Source of the DNA: Microbacterium sufflavum | GTDB taxonomy: Bacteria; Actinomycetota; Actinomycetes; Actinomycetales; Microbacteriaceae | Assembly: GCF_023101165.1 (NCBI RefSeq) | Contig: NZ_CP078076.1 | Coordinates: forward strand, 3,410,001-3,474,000 | DNA: 64,000 bases | Direction: 5' to 3' | Shown here: one piece after another, positions 1 through 8,230 of the stretch | Layout of the letters: each line of letters starts with the position of its first letter | How positions within the stretch are numbered: position 1 is the first letter of the stretch | The notes under the pieces: generated by a model | What the model was told of the DNA's origin: nothing | Databases searched by the model: none | What the model saw: the letters and a program-made list of their open reading frames with translations, nothing else | Program-made: the position numbers and the translations under genes

Positions 1-173
1 CCGAGGATCGCGACGGTGACCACCGCGAGGAACAGTCCGATACCGAGCACCATGAGCAGCGGTGCCGTCGGCTGCTCGATCCACCAGACACCGCGCGCGA
101 CGAAGTACAGCGCGAAGCCCACGGCCAGCGACGTCGCGATACTGCGCACCGTCCGGTTCACGAGCGCTCCCAT
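1..173 (-). CDS. Membrane protein, 3' part cut by window edge
   Basis: Only the first 57 codons are inside the window. The start ATG at 173 (alternative in-frame GTG at 161) overlaps the end of the upstream histidine kinase gene, so the two are probably translated together. The visible protein has two hydrophobic stretches, roughly residues 10-22 (SLAVGFALYFVAR) and 35-55 (LLMVLGIGLFLAVVTVAIL), which look like membrane helices separated by a short loop. I do not recognise a family. Its place at the end of a two-component operon suggests a small membrane partner of the kinase, but that is inference. Confidence 0.6.
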   Translation of the reverse strand, partial: MGALVNRTVRSIATSLAVGFALYFVARGVWWIEQPTAPLLMVLGIGLFLAVVTVAIL

Positions 174-1393
174 CCGAGCGTGACCGTCGTGCCGTCCTCA
201 TCCGACACGATCTGCGCGGTGCCGGCGACACCGGCCATGCGCGCGAGGATCGATGCGCGGATGCCCAGCCGATCGGGGCCGATCGCGTCGACGTCGAAGC
301 CGGGACCGTGGTCGGAGATCGTGACCGCGATCCCCTCGTCGCCGTGGCCTTCCGCGACGATGTGCAGTCCCCGTCCGTGCGCGTGCGTCACCGCGTTGCC
401 GATCGCCTGCCGCGCCGCGAGCACCAGTGCTCTGGCGGCACGTCCGGGGATGAGGCCGATGCCTCCGCGCTCCTCGACGATGGCGTCCGCGCCGAGCTCC
501 GACAGCGCCCGGCGCAGCTCGACGACGATCTGTGCGGTGCCGACCGGTTCGTCGCTGCCCTCCTCCGCCACCGCGGCCTCCGTGTTGGCCAGCCGCGTCA
601 GCGCCTCCCTGGCCATCGCGACCGCGAGCTCCTGTGCCCTCTCCCCGTCCGCACGCTCCGCGGCGATCAGCGCGGCGAGCACGCTGTCGTGCATGAGCGC
701 CGACATCGCCACCCGCTCCTCCTCCGCGGCGGCCGCGGCGGCCGCAGTGGCGTAGGACGCCACCGCCGTGCCCCTCGCCTCGTCGACGCCCCCCGCCACC
801 GACCGGAACATCCAGCCGAGCGACACGATGACCACGCCCAGGATCAGCGTGAACGACACGTCGAACGCGGTCGTGACCCAGAACTCGCGCGAGAACCCGC
901 CCTGCACCAGCCGGACGTAGCCGTACACGAACGGCACGCCCACCGCCCACGCGAACTGCAGCCGCAGCGGGAAGGCCAGCATCGCGGCGACCACCCCGAC
1001 GTTCACCAGGAAGAAGATCCAGGGTTGTGCGCCGGCGACCTTGTCGGCGGGATCGACGACGACGGGCCACGCGGCGAGCGCGACCACGTAGACCACCGCG
1101 AAGATCCCCGCCGCGACGCGTACCGCGCGGCCGACCAGGCACGCCACGAGCATGACGATGAGCGGGACGAAGACGACCACGAGCAGGAGCATGTGCGGCA
1201 CATCGGCCCTGGACAGGGTCGCGATCGCGGCGATGAGCGCCTGCACGCCGAGCACCGCCGAGCCCAGCGCCACCACGATCGCGAGGATCCGCTCCATCCG
1301 CTTCGACGTGAAGCGCTCGAAACCGCTCTCCACGCTGCCGGGTGACGGGATCTTGCTCCAGGCGTCGCGGACGCTGAGCGGCTCAGTGGGCAC
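158..1393 (-). CDS. Sensor histidine kinase, NarL/LuxR-partner type
   Basis: A 411-residue membrane kinase. The N-terminal half (about residues 35-185) holds six or so hydrophobic segments with no large periplasmic domain, so it probably senses something in or at the membrane. A histidine-containing MHDSV motif lies near residue 235 as the phosphorylated dimerisation helix. The C-terminal ATPase domain shows an N box (AIGNAVTHAH) and G box (DHGPGFD). The GTG start overlaps the stop of the response regulator gene by 11 bases, so the two genes form one unit with a shared promoter upstream of the regulator. The signal sensed cannot be read from the sequence. Confidence 0.88.
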   Translation of the reverse strand: MPTEPLSVRDAWSKIPSPGSVESGFERFTSKRMERILAIVVALGSAVLGVQALIAAIATLSRADVPHMLLLVVVFVPLIVMLVACLVGRAVRVAAGIFAVVYVVALAAWPVVVDPADKVAGAQPWIFFLVNVGVVAAMLAFPLRLQFAWAVGVPFVYGYVRLVQGGFSREFWVTTAFDVSFTLILGVVIVSLGWMFRSVAGGVDEARGTAVASYATAAAAAAAEEERVAMSALMHDSVLAALIAAERADGERAQELAVAMAREALTRLANTEAAVAEEGSDEPVGTAQIVVELRRALSELGADAIVEERGGIGLIPGRAARALVLAARQAIGNAVTHAHGRGLHIVAEGHGDEGIAVTISDHGPGFDVDAIGPDRLGIRASILARMAGVAGTAQIVSDEDGTTVTLGWERS

Positions 1394-2042
1394 TCGGCGC
1401 CCCGTCGGCGGCCACGATGCCGTCCTCCATCGCCCGTCGCAACAGGTCGACCTTGGTGGGGGCGGGCCGCCCGACCTCGACGTACTTGACCCGGATGCGG
1501 GTGATGTTCTCCTTCGCGGTGGAGTAGGCGACGCCGAGCCGCTCGGCGACCGCCTTCAGCGGCAGCCCCGTGGCATACAGCCGCAGGACCTCGCGCTCTC
1601 GCGTGGAGAGCTGGGCATCCGCGAAGGCCCGGTCGCCATCCACCGCGCTCGCCCACTCGACATTGTTCAGCGCCTCGCCCTGGGCGACCGTGCGGATCGC
1701 GTCGAGCACGTCGTCGAGGGACGAGGACTTGCTGACCACGCCGGCGGCACCCGCCGCGAGCGCCTCCCGCACCGCGGCCGGCCGGTCGGCGACGCTGTGG
1801 ATGACCACGCTCGCCCCGTCTGCCACGAGCGAGGTGACGTTCTCGGTGACGGTCGTCCCGTCACCGAGGGTGAGGTCGAGCACCACCACGTCGGCGGGCG
1901 GTACGACCGCGCTGGACCGCCACGTCAGATACGACCCCACCGTGCTGCCGGAGAACACCACGGTCTGCCCGTCGCGGGCGAACGCGGCCTCGAGACCGAG
2001 GCGGACGGACTCGTGGTCGTCGATGAGGGCGACGGTGCTCAT
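1383..2042 (-). CDS. Response regulator, receiver plus LuxR-type HTH
   Basis: A 219-residue DNA-binding response regulator. The receiver domain starts with ALIDDHESVR and has the phosphoacceptor Asp in VVVLDLTLGDG. The C-terminal HTH has the LuxR signature STREREVLRLYATG followed by VAERLGVAYSTAKENITRI. It is the partner of the overlapping kinase gene downstream. I chose ATG at 2042 rather than GTG at 2048 because a TAGGCT -10 box ends six bases before this ATG, the spacing seen at other leaderless starts in this window. Confidence 0.9.
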   Translation of the reverse strand: MSTVALIDDHESVRLGLEAAFARDGQTVVFSGSTVGSYLTWRSSAVVPPADVVVLDLTLGDGTTVTENVTSLVADGASVVIHSVADRPAAVREALAAGAAGVVSKSSSLDDVLDAIRTVAQGEALNNVEWASAVDGDRAFADAQLSTREREVLRLYATGLPLKAVAERLGVAYSTAKENITRIRVKYVEVGRPAPTKVDLLRRAMEDGIVAADGAPSAH

Positions 2043-2048
2043 GCCCAC

Positions 2049-2054
2049 AGCCTA
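2049..2054 (-). promoter_or_regulatory. -10 box of leaderless response regulator promoter
   Basis: TAGGCT on the minus strand, six bases upstream of the ATG at 2042. With the usual 6-7 base distance to the transcription start, the mRNA would begin at or next to the start codon. No convincing -35 hexamer is visible. Confidence 0.55.
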
Positions 2055-2083
2055 CTGAGTCCCGCTCGCGGGTCGCCGCGCCG

Positions 2084-3322
2084 TCAGCGGGTGAGGAGCG
2101 CGACGACCTCGAAGTGATGCGAGTGCGGGAACAGGTCGAAGCCGCGCAGCGTCCCCACCCGCCACCCGAGCTCGCGGAACGTGCCGAGGTCGCGGGCGAG
2201 CGCCACGGGGTCGCACGCCACGTACACGACCGCCTCCGGGGCGAGAGCGTGCACACCCTCGACGACCGCGCGACCCGCACCGGCGCGCGGCGGGTCGAGC
2301 ACCACGGCGCCCGTACGGCCGCGGCTCGACGCGCCGGAGAGGAAACGGTCGACCCTGGCGGTCACCGCCGACACCTCGACCGGAGCGAGATTGACCTTGG
2401 CGTGCTCGGTCGCCCGCCTGCTCGACTCGACGGTGACGATGTCGGTGCCGCCCAGATCCGCCAGCGTGCGGGCGAACAGTCCCACCCCGCCGTACAGGTC
2501 GTAGTGCGTCGCACCCGGGTCCACCCGCCCGTCGAGCAGCCCGTAGACGGCGGCGTCGAGCACCGAGGCCGCGCGCGGGTGCACCTGCCAGAAGCCGCCG
2601 GCGTCGACCTGGAACACACGGTCGCCCACGCGCTCGTGCACGACCTCGGGCGCGGGTCGGCGGCCTCGGCGCGGCGCCCGCCGCTCGGACTCGGGGTGAC
2701 GCAGCACCCGGACCTCGCCGTCGGTCGGCTCGACGAGCTCGATGCGGCCCGGCTCACCACCGTCGAGCGCGAGAGCGGCGGCCTCGACCGCCGGCCGCGC
2801 AAGCGGGTACGAGCCGACCGGCACCACGCGGTGGCTGCGCGCCGCGAACGGGCCGACGACACCGCGGTCGTCCACGTGCAGGGTCACCCTGGTGCGCCAG
2901 CGCGCGCCATCTCCGGACTCCACGGCCTCGATCTCCGGCGCCTCCAGCCCGGCGCCGGCGAAGCGGTCGAACGCCTCGCTCAGCACCTGGCGCTTCAGGA
3001 CACGCTGCTGCCCGAGCTCGATGTGGCCCAGGTCGGCGCCGCCCGGACGGTCGGCGGGGTCGCGCGACACGTCGGCCTCCGGCCACAGGTGCGGGCGCCG
3101 GTGCGGGGAGGCCTCGACCACCTCGACCGTCTCGGCGCGCCAGAAGCTGCGCGTCTCCGCGTCCGCAGCACCCGCGGGGGTGAGCAGCCGCGCCCGCACG
3201 CGCTCTCCGGGGATCGCGTCGGAGACGAACACCACACGACCCTCGTGACGGGCGACGAAGGTCCCTCCGTGGGCGATGCCGGTGATGTCGAGTTCGAGCA
3301 CGTCGGCTGCGGAGGAAGTCAT
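2084..3322 (-). CDS. Class I SAM-dependent RNA methyltransferase with TRAM domain (RumA/TrmA-like)
   Basis: A 412-residue enzyme of the uracil-C5 RNA methyltransferase family, expected to methylate a uridine in rRNA or tRNA. An N-terminal TRAM-like domain (LDITGIAHGGTFVARHEGRVVFV) precedes a catalytic domain with the motif VVLDPPRAGAG and the nucleophile cysteine in VYVACDP. The four cysteines that bind a [4Fe-4S] cluster in E. coli RumA are absent: the corresponding place reads RPGGADLGHIELGQQ. The gene is divergent from maf and the two -10 boxes overlap. The exact target base is not predictable here. Confidence 0.85.
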   Translation of the reverse strand: MTSSAADVLELDITGIAHGGTFVARHEGRVVFVSDAIPGERVRARLLTPAGAADAETRSFWRAETVEVVEASPHRRPHLWPEADVSRDPADRPGGADLGHIELGQQRVLKRQVLSEAFDRFAGAGLEAPEIEAVESGDGARWRTRVTLHVDDRGVVGPFAARSHRVVPVGSYPLARPAVEAAALALDGGEPGRIELVEPTDGEVRVLRHPESERRAPRRGRRPAPEVVHERVGDRVFQVDAGGFWQVHPRAASVLDAAVYGLLDGRVDPGATHYDLYGGVGLFARTLADLGGTDIVTVESSRRATEHAKVNLAPVEVSAVTARVDRFLSGASSRGRTGAVVLDPPRAGAGRAVVEGVHALAPEAVVYVACDPVALARDLGTFRELGWRVGTLRGFDLFPHSHHFEVVALLTR

Positions 3323-3328
3323 CCTTCG

Positions 3329-3334
3329 AGGATA
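3329..3334 (-). promoter_or_regulatory. -10 box of leaderless RNA methyltransferase promoter
   Basis: TATCCT on the minus strand, six bases before the ATG at 3322. It shares two bases with the divergent maf -10 box at 3333-3338. Confidence 0.55.
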
Positions 3335-3338
3335 CGGT
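3333..3338 (+). promoter_or_regulatory. -10 box of leaderless maf promoter
   Basis: TACGGT, seven bases before the ATG at 3346. This spacing favours ATG 3346 over the GTG codons at 3337 and 3340, which lie inside or beside the box. Confidence 0.5.
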
Positions 3339-3345
3339 GGTGCAC

Positions 3346-3981
3346 ATGCGCGTCTGCCTTGCCTCCACGTCTCCCGCCCGGCTCATGCTGCTGCGCCAGG
3401 CCGGCATCGAGCCGCTCACCCTCGCGCCGGATGTCGACGAGGACGCCCTCGCCGCCGCGGCCGAGGAGCGCGTGGGCCCGCTCGCACCCGCCGACCTGGT
3501 GCTGCTGCTCGCCAGGGCCAAGGCGGCGGCCGTCGCCGAGCGGCTGAGCGCCGACGGCGACTTCGACGGCCTGGTGATCGGCGGCGACTCGATGTTCGAG
3601 CTCGCCGGACGCGTGTACGGGAAGCCGTATACCCCCGAGGAGGCGACGCGCCGCTGGCAGGAGATGCGCGGCGCCACCGGGGTGCTGCACTCCGGGCACT
3701 CCGTCTTCCGGGTCTCCCCCGGCGCGACCCCGGTGGAGGCGACCGCCGTCGCGGAGGCCGCGGTGACCTTCGCCGACGACCTGGACGACGCGGAGATCGC
3801 CGCCTATGTCGCGTCGGGTGAGCCCCTGCTCGTGGCCGGTGCCTTCACGGTCGACAGCCTCGGCGGTGCCTTCATCACCCGTGTGGAGGGCGACCCGTCC
3901 ACCGTGGTCGGCATGTCCCTGTCGACCGTGCGCCGCCTGGCGGGTGAGCTCGGGGTCCGCTGGACCGACCTGTGGTCGTAG
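3346..3981 (+). CDS. maf: Maf-family nucleotide pyrophosphatase
   Basis: A 211-residue cytoplasmic Maf protein. It probably hydrolyses non-canonical or modified nucleoside triphosphates (dTTP/UTP-type or m7GTP-type) to the monophosphate, as a house-cleaning enzyme. The family N-terminus LASTSPARLMLLRQAGI contains the S-x-R-R/A motif, and VIGGDSMFEL holds the conserved acidic residue. Maf stands just upstream of the carboxylase alpha-chain gene here, as I recall in mycobacteria. The start was set by the -10 spacing rule. Confidence 0.9.
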   Translation: MRVCLASTSPARLMLLRQAGIEPLTLAPDVDEDALAAAAEERVGPLAPADLVLLLARAKAAAVAERLSADGDFDGLVIGGDSMFELAGRVYGKPYTPEEATRRWQEMRGATGVLHSGHSVFRVSPGATPVEATAVAEAAVTFADDLDDAEIAAYVASGEPLLVAGAFTVDSLGGAFITRVEGDPSTVVGMSLSTVRRLAGELGVRWTDLWS

Positions 3982-4046
3982 ACTCCCCTCCACGTTTTCA
4001 ATTGTTTCTTGTCGAGAGTCGTCAAAGGGATCGGGGGGCTACTCGC

Positions 4047-4052
4047 TAGGCT
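4047..4052 (+). promoter_or_regulatory. -10 box of leaderless carboxylase promoter
   Basis: TAGGCT, seven bases before the ATG at 4060. An unusually AT-rich patch (about 3993-4010, containing TTTTCAATTGTTTC) lies upstream and could act as an UP-like element. Confidence 0.55.
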
Positions 4053-4059
4053 GGCAAGC

Positions 4060-5826
4060 ATGCCTGCAATCGCCAAGGTGCTCATCGCCAACCGCGGCGA
4101 GATCGCCGTCCGCATCATCCGTGCCGCACGCGACTCCGGGATCGCCTCGGTCGCCGTCTACGCCGACCAGGACCGTGACGCGCTGCACGTGCGTCTCGCC
4201 GACGAGGCCTACGCGCTGAGCGGCTCGACCAGCGCCGAGACCTACCTCCAGATCGACAAGATCCTCTCCGTCGCCCGCCGCGCCGGTGCCGACGCCGTGC
4301 ACCCCGGCTACGGCTTCCTCGCCGAGAACGCCGAGTTCGCACGAGCCGTGATCGACGCGGGCATCACCTGGATCGGCCCGTCGCCAGAGGCCATCGAGGC
4401 CCTCGGCGACAAGGTCACCGCGCGTCACGTCGCCGAGAAGGTCGGCGCCCCGCTCGCCCCCGGCACCCCCGGCCCCGTCGCCGGCGCCGACGAGGTCGTG
4501 GCGTTCGCGAAGGAGTACGGCCTGCCCATCGCCATCAAGGCCGCGTACGGCGGTGGCGGACGCGGGCTCAAGGTCGCCCGTGAGCTCGACGAGGTCGCCG
4601 AACTGTTCGAGTCGGCCACGCGCGAGGCGGTCGCGGCCTTCGGTCGCGGCGAGTGCTTCGTCGAGAAGTACCTCGACAAGCCGCGGCACGTCGAGACCCA
4701 GTGCCTGGCCGACGCCGCGGGCAACGTCGTCGTCATCTCCACGCGCGACTGCTCGCTGCAGCGCCGTCACCAGAAGCTCGTCGAGGAGGCTCCGGCCCCG
4801 TTCCTCACCCCGGAGCAGAACGAGCAGCTCTACACCGCGTCGAAGGCCATCCTCAAGGAGGTCGGCTACGTGGGCGCGGGGACGTGCGAGTTCCTGATCG
4901 GCGCCGACGGCACGGTCTCGTTCCTCGAGGTCAACACGCGCCTCCAGGTCGAGCACCCGGTGTCGGAGGAGGTCACGGGCATCGACCTCGTGCGCGAGCA
5001 GTTCCGCATCGCCGCGGGCGGCACCATCGACTACGACGACCCCCAGCCGCAGGGCCACTCGATCGAGTTCCGCATCAACGGCGAGGACCCGGGTCGCGGC
5101 TTCCTCCCCCAGCCGGGCCCGATCCACGTGTTCAAGACGTTCGGCGGCCCCGGGATCCGCCTCGACTCCGGCGTGACCGCTGGCGACTCCGTCTCTGGCG
5201 CCTTCGACTCCCTGCTCGCGAAGATCATCGTCACCGGCAAGGACCGGGCCGAGGCGCTCGAGCGCTCGCGCCGCGCCCTGGACGAGTTCGAGGTCGCGGG
5301 TCTCCCCACCGTCATCCCGTTCCACCGCAAGGTGGTGCGCGACGCCGCCTTCACGGCGGAGGACGGCGACTTCGGCGTCTACACGCGCTGGATCGAGACC
5401 GAGTTCGACAACGACATCCCCGCGTGGGACGGCGAACTGGAGTCCCCCGCCGCCGCAGGTGCTCGGCACACGGTGGTCGTCGAGGTCGGGGGCAAGCGCC
5501 TCGAGGTGAGCCTCCCCGACCGCGTCGCGGTCTCCGCCGGCTCGTCCGGACGGCCCGCTGTCGTGCCGCCGTCGCGCCGCAGCCACACGACCACCGCGAA
5601 CGCCGGCGCCTCCGGCGACGCCGTCAAGTCGCCCATGCAGGCCACCGTCGTGAAGGTCGCGGTCGAAGACGGCCAGCAGGTCGTCAAGGGCGACCTGGTC
5701 GTCGTGCTCGAGGCCATGAAGATGGAGCAGCCGCTGCAGGCGCACAAGGACGGCGTCGTGGGCAACATCAACGCCGACGCCGGGGCCACGGTGTCCGCCG
5801 GGCACCAGCTCCTCACCATCAGCTGA
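4060..5826 (+). CDS. accA3: Acetyl/propionyl-CoA carboxylase alpha chain (biotin carboxylase plus biotin carrier)
   Basis: A 588-residue fused subunit that carboxylates its own biotin with ATP and bicarbonate. It passes the carboxyl group to a separate carboxyltransferase beta subunit (not in this window) to make malonyl- or methylmalonyl-CoA for lipid synthesis. The biotin carboxylase domain starts [14 protein letters not shown] and includes the ATP-grasp Gly-rich loop [11 protein letters not shown] and the motif [13 protein letters not shown]. The C-terminal carrier domain has the biotinylated lysine in [11 protein letters not shown] near residue 554. The ATG at 4060 fits both the family N-terminus and the -10 spacing. 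A strong hairpin follows the gene. Confidence 0.93.
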   Translation: MPAIAKVLIANRGEIAVRIIRAARDSGIASVAVYADQDRDALHVRLADEAYALSGSTSAETYLQIDKILSVARRAGADAVHPGYGFLAENAEFARAVIDAGITWIGPSPEAIEALGDKVTARHVAEKVGAPLAPGTPGPVAGADEVVAFAKEYGLPIAIKAAYGGGGRGLKVARELDEVAELFESATREAVAAFGRGECFVEKYLDKPRHVETQCLADAAGNVVVISTRDCSLQRRHQKLVEEAPAPFLTPEQNEQLYTASKAILKEVGYVGAGTCEFLIGADGTVSFLEVNTRLQVEHPVSEEVTGIDLVREQFRIAAGGTIDYDDPQPQGHSIEFRINGEDPGRGFLPQPGPIHVFKTFGGPGIRLDSGVTAGDSVSGAFDSLLAKIIVTGKDRAEALERSRRALDEFEVAGLPTVIPFHRKVVRDAAFTAEDGDFGVYTRWIETEFDNDIPAWDGELESPAAAGARHTVVVEVGGKRLEVSLPDRVAVSAGSSGRPAVVPPSRRSHTTTANAGASGDAVKSPMQATVVKVAVEDGQQVVKGDLVVVLEAMKMEQPLQAHKDGVVGNINADAGATVSAGHQLLTIS

Positions 5827-5836
5827 CACCCGGAAC

Positions 5837-5882
5837 ACACAGGAAAGGGCACCCCGCCGCAGCGGGGTGCCCTCTCCTGTGT
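5837..5882. terminator. Long bidirectional hairpin between accA3 and lpdA
   Basis: Inner arms AGGGCACCCCGC (5846-5857) and GCGGGGTGCCCT (5862-5873) pair perfectly around a CGCA loop. Outer arms ACACAGGA and TCCTGTGT extend the stem with one mismatched base pair. It lies between two convergent genes. There is no T-run, so termination may rely on the stem itself. Confidence 0.8.
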
Positions 5883-5899
5883 GCCCGGAGGAGCGGGAC

Positions 5900-7339
5900 T
5901 CAGGAGATGTTCACCAGGTGCATGGCCCGGCTCGCATCGGTGATGCTGCTGGACAGCGACGGGTACGCCGCGAACACGCGCGAGACCTGGTCGACCGTGA
6001 GGCGCCGTTCGACGGCGATCGCGATCGGGTAGATCAGCTCGGACGCCTTCGGCGCGACGATCACGCCGCCGATCACGGTGCCGGAGCCCTTGCGGGCGAT
6101 GAGCTTGACGAACCCGTCCTTGATGCCCATCATCTTCGCGCGCGGGTTGGCGGCGAGGGGCAGCTTGTAGACCATGCCGTCGGCCAGGCCGTCCTCCACG
6201 TCCTTCACCCCGTAGCCGACCGTGGCGATCTCCGGGGCGGTGAAGATGTTCGACGTGATCTTGATGAGCTCGAGCGGGATCACGATGTCGCCGAGGGCAT
6301 GGAACACCGCCGTGCGGCCCTGCATCGAGGCCACCGAGGCCAGGGGGAAGAAGTTCGTGCAGTCGCCCACCGCGTACACGTTCGGCACCGACGTGCGGGC
6401 CACCCGGTTCACGCGCACGTGGCCGGAGTCATCGAGCTCGACGCCCGCTTCCTCCAGCCCGATGCCCGCGGTGTTCGGGATCGAGCCGACCGCCATGAGG
6501 CAATGGCTGCCCTCGACCGTGCGGCCGTCGGACAGCGTCACCGTCACGCCGTCGCCCGTGACCTCCACCTTCTCGGCGCGGGACTTCGACAGCACCTGCA
6601 TGCCGCCGCGCTTGAACACCTTCTCGAGCACCCGGGCGGCGTCCTGATCCTCGCCGGGGAGCACCTGCTCGCGGCTGGAGACGAGGGTGACCTTCGCGCC
6701 GAGGTTCATGTAGGCGGAGGCGAACTCGGCGCCGGTGACTCCGGAGCCGACCACGATGAGGTGCTCGGGAAGCGCCTTCATGTCGTACAGCTGCGTCCAC
6801 GTGAGGATGCGCCTGCCGTCGGGCTTGGCGGAGTCGAGCTCGCGCGGCGACGCGCCGACAGCGACCACGATGGTGTCCGCCTCGACGCGGTCGAAGTCGG
6901 TGCCGCGCTCCCCCGTCGAGACGACGATCGCGTTCGGACCCTCCAGACGACCGTGGCCGGAGAGGATGCGCACGCCCGCGTCGAGAAGGGTCGTGCGCAT
7001 GTCCTCGGACTGCTGCCCGGCCAGCGCGACCAGCCGCTTGTTGACCGCGGCGAGGTTGATCGCGATCTCGGGCTTGAGCGGCTTGCCGTTCTCGCCCTTC
7101 GCGTAGAAGTTCACGCCGAGATCGCTCGCCTCGGAGATCGCGACCGCGGCGTCGGCGGTCGCGATGAGGCTCTTCGACGGCACCACATCGGTGAGCACGG
7201 CCGAGCCGCCCACCCCCACGCGCTCGACCAGGGTGACCTCGGCGCCGAGCTGGGCGGCCGCCAGGGCCGCCTCGTAACCGCCGGGTCCGCCGCCGAGCAC
7301 GGCGACGCGCTGAGTGCGCTCGAAAGTGGTGGAAGACAT
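5900..7339 (-). CDS. lpdA: LpdA-type flavoprotein NAD(P)H-quinone reductase lacking the redox disulfide
   Basis: A 479-residue FAD/NAD(P) protein of the dihydrolipoamide dehydrogenase fold. The FAD site VAVLGGGPGGYEAA and a second Rossmann motif VVGSGVTGAEFASAY are present. The redox pair CxxxxC of true lipoamide dehydrogenases is missing: that place reads GGSAVLTDVVPSKSL. The C-terminal His-Glu dyad is also missing (AAYPSLSSSITDA). The same losses mark LpdA of M. tuberculosis (Rv3303c), described as a quinone reductase. ATG at 7339 is preferred, with a purine-rich stretch upstream; ATG at 7348 in the same frame is possible. The gene is divergent from pnp. Confidence 0.85.
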   Translation of the reverse strand: MSSTTFERTQRVAVLGGGPGGYEAALAAAQLGAEVTLVERVGVGGSAVLTDVVPSKSLIATADAAVAISEASDLGVNFYAKGENGKPLKPEIAINLAAVNKRLVALAGQQSEDMRTTLLDAGVRILSGHGRLEGPNAIVVSTGERGTDFDRVEADTIVVAVGASPRELDSAKPDGRRILTWTQLYDMKALPEHLIVVGSGVTGAEFASAYMNLGAKVTLVSSREQVLPGEDQDAARVLEKVFKRGGMQVLSKSRAEKVEVTGDGVTVTLSDGRTVEGSHCLMAVGSIPNTAGIGLEEAGVELDDSGHVRVNRVARTSVPNVYAVGDCTNFFPLASVASMQGRTAVFHALGDIVIPLELIKITSNIFTAPEIATVGYGVKDVEDGLADGMVYKLPLAANPRAKMMGIKDGFVKLIARKGSGTVIGGVIVAPKASELIYPIAIAVERRLTVDQVSRVFAAYPSLSSSITDASRAMHLVNIS

Positions 7340-7384
7340 GCTTTCCATTCTTCCCCAATCCTGGCCCCCGAGCCTGCACCTTCC

Positions 7385-7390
7385 TAGAGT
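7385..7390 (+). promoter_or_regulatory. -10 box of leaderless pnp promoter
   Basis: TAGAGT, six bases before the ATG at 7397. No Shine-Dalgarno sequence fits the short gap. Confidence 0.5.
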
Positions 7391-7396
7391 GGATCC

Positions 7397-8230
7397 ATGC
7401 CTGAAACGCACAGCAACCCCCTCGACGACCCCTCCGCGAACCCGTTCGAGGTGGCCGCCGCGGCCGCCTCCGACATCGCGCGCCTCACCGGCGTCGAGAA
7501 GCACGACATCGCCCTCACGCTCGGCAGCGGCTGGGGCAAGGCCGCCGACCTCATCGGCGAGACGGTCGCCACGATCCCCGCGACCGAGGTCACCGGATTC
7601 TCCAAGCCCGCCCTCGAGGGACACGTCGGGACGCTGCGCAGCATCCGCACCCCCGGCGGGAAGAACGTGCTGGTGATCGGCGCGCGCACCCACTACTACG
7701 AGAACCACGGCGTGCGTCGCGTGGTGCACAGCGTGCGAACGGCCGCTGCGACGGGGGCGAAGATCATGGTGCTCACCAACGGTGCCGGCGGCATCCGCGA
7801 GACCTGGAAGCCCGGCCAGCCGGTGCTGATCAGCGACCACATCAACCTGACCGCCGACTCGCCGCTCGAGGGGGCGACGTTCATCGACCTCACCGACCTG
7901 TACGCGAAGCGTCTGCGCGACGTCGCTCGGAGCATCGACCCCGGCCTGGACGAGGGCGTCTACACGCAGTTCCGCGGTCCGCACTACGAGACCCCGGCCG
8001 AGGTGCAGATGGCGAAGGCGATCGGCGGGCACATCGTCGGCATGTCCACCGCGCTGGAGGCCATCGCGGCGCGCGAGGCGGGCATGGAGATCCTCGGGTT
8101 CTCGCTCATCACGAACCTCGCCGCCGGCATCCAGCAGACGCCGCTCAGCCATGCCGAGGTGATCGAGGCCGGGCGGGAGGCGGAGCCGGTGATCTCCGCG
8201 CTGCTGGCGAGGGTGGTCGAGGCCCTGTGA
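7397..8230 (+). CDS. punA: Purine-nucleoside phosphorylase
   Basis: A 277-residue trimeric-type purine nucleoside phosphorylase, which splits inosine or guanosine with phosphate to give base and ribose-1-phosphate. Conserved stretches include LTLGSGWGKAADL (phosphate loop), VLTNGAGGIRETWKPGQPVLISDHIN, the purine-site segment QFRGPHYETPAE, and GMSTALEAIAAREAGM. Its last bases overlap the start of the phosphosugar mutase gene (GTGA), implying coupled translation and a linked step. It is the counterpart of deoD (Rv3307) in the mycobacterial order. Confidence 0.93.
   Translation: MPETHSNPLDDPSANPFEVAAAAASDIARLTGVEKHDIALTLGSGWGKAADLIGETVATIPATEVTGFSKPALEGHVGTLRSIRTPGGKNVLVIGARTHYYENHGVRRVVHSVRTAAATGAKIMVLTNGAGGIRETWKPGQPVLISDHINLTADSPLEGATFIDLTDLYAKRLRDVARSIDPGLDEGVYTQFRGPHYETPAEVQMAKAIGGHIVGMSTALEAIAAREAGMEILGFSLITNLAAGIQQTPLSHAEVIEAGREAEPVISALLARVVEAL

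Noticed and set aside
62..1345. Long open frame on the plus strand opposite the histidine kinase
   Set aside because: It is Arg/His/Asp-rich without any family motif and mirrors the codon third-position GC of the real gene on the other strand; shadow frames of this kind occur along the whole window.
4039..5838. 599-codon open frame antisense to the carboxylase alpha chain
   Set aside because: The sense frame has complete biotin carboxylase and carrier motifs. The antisense text has an unnatural composition (Asp/Val/Leu/Arg blocks) and no ribosome site.
7340..8152. N-terminal extension of the lpdA-type gene antisense to pnp, making 750 residues
   Set aside because: The extension is low-complexity Arg/Val/Gly text antisense to a real gene. 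The family N-terminus with the FAD loop begins at 7339.
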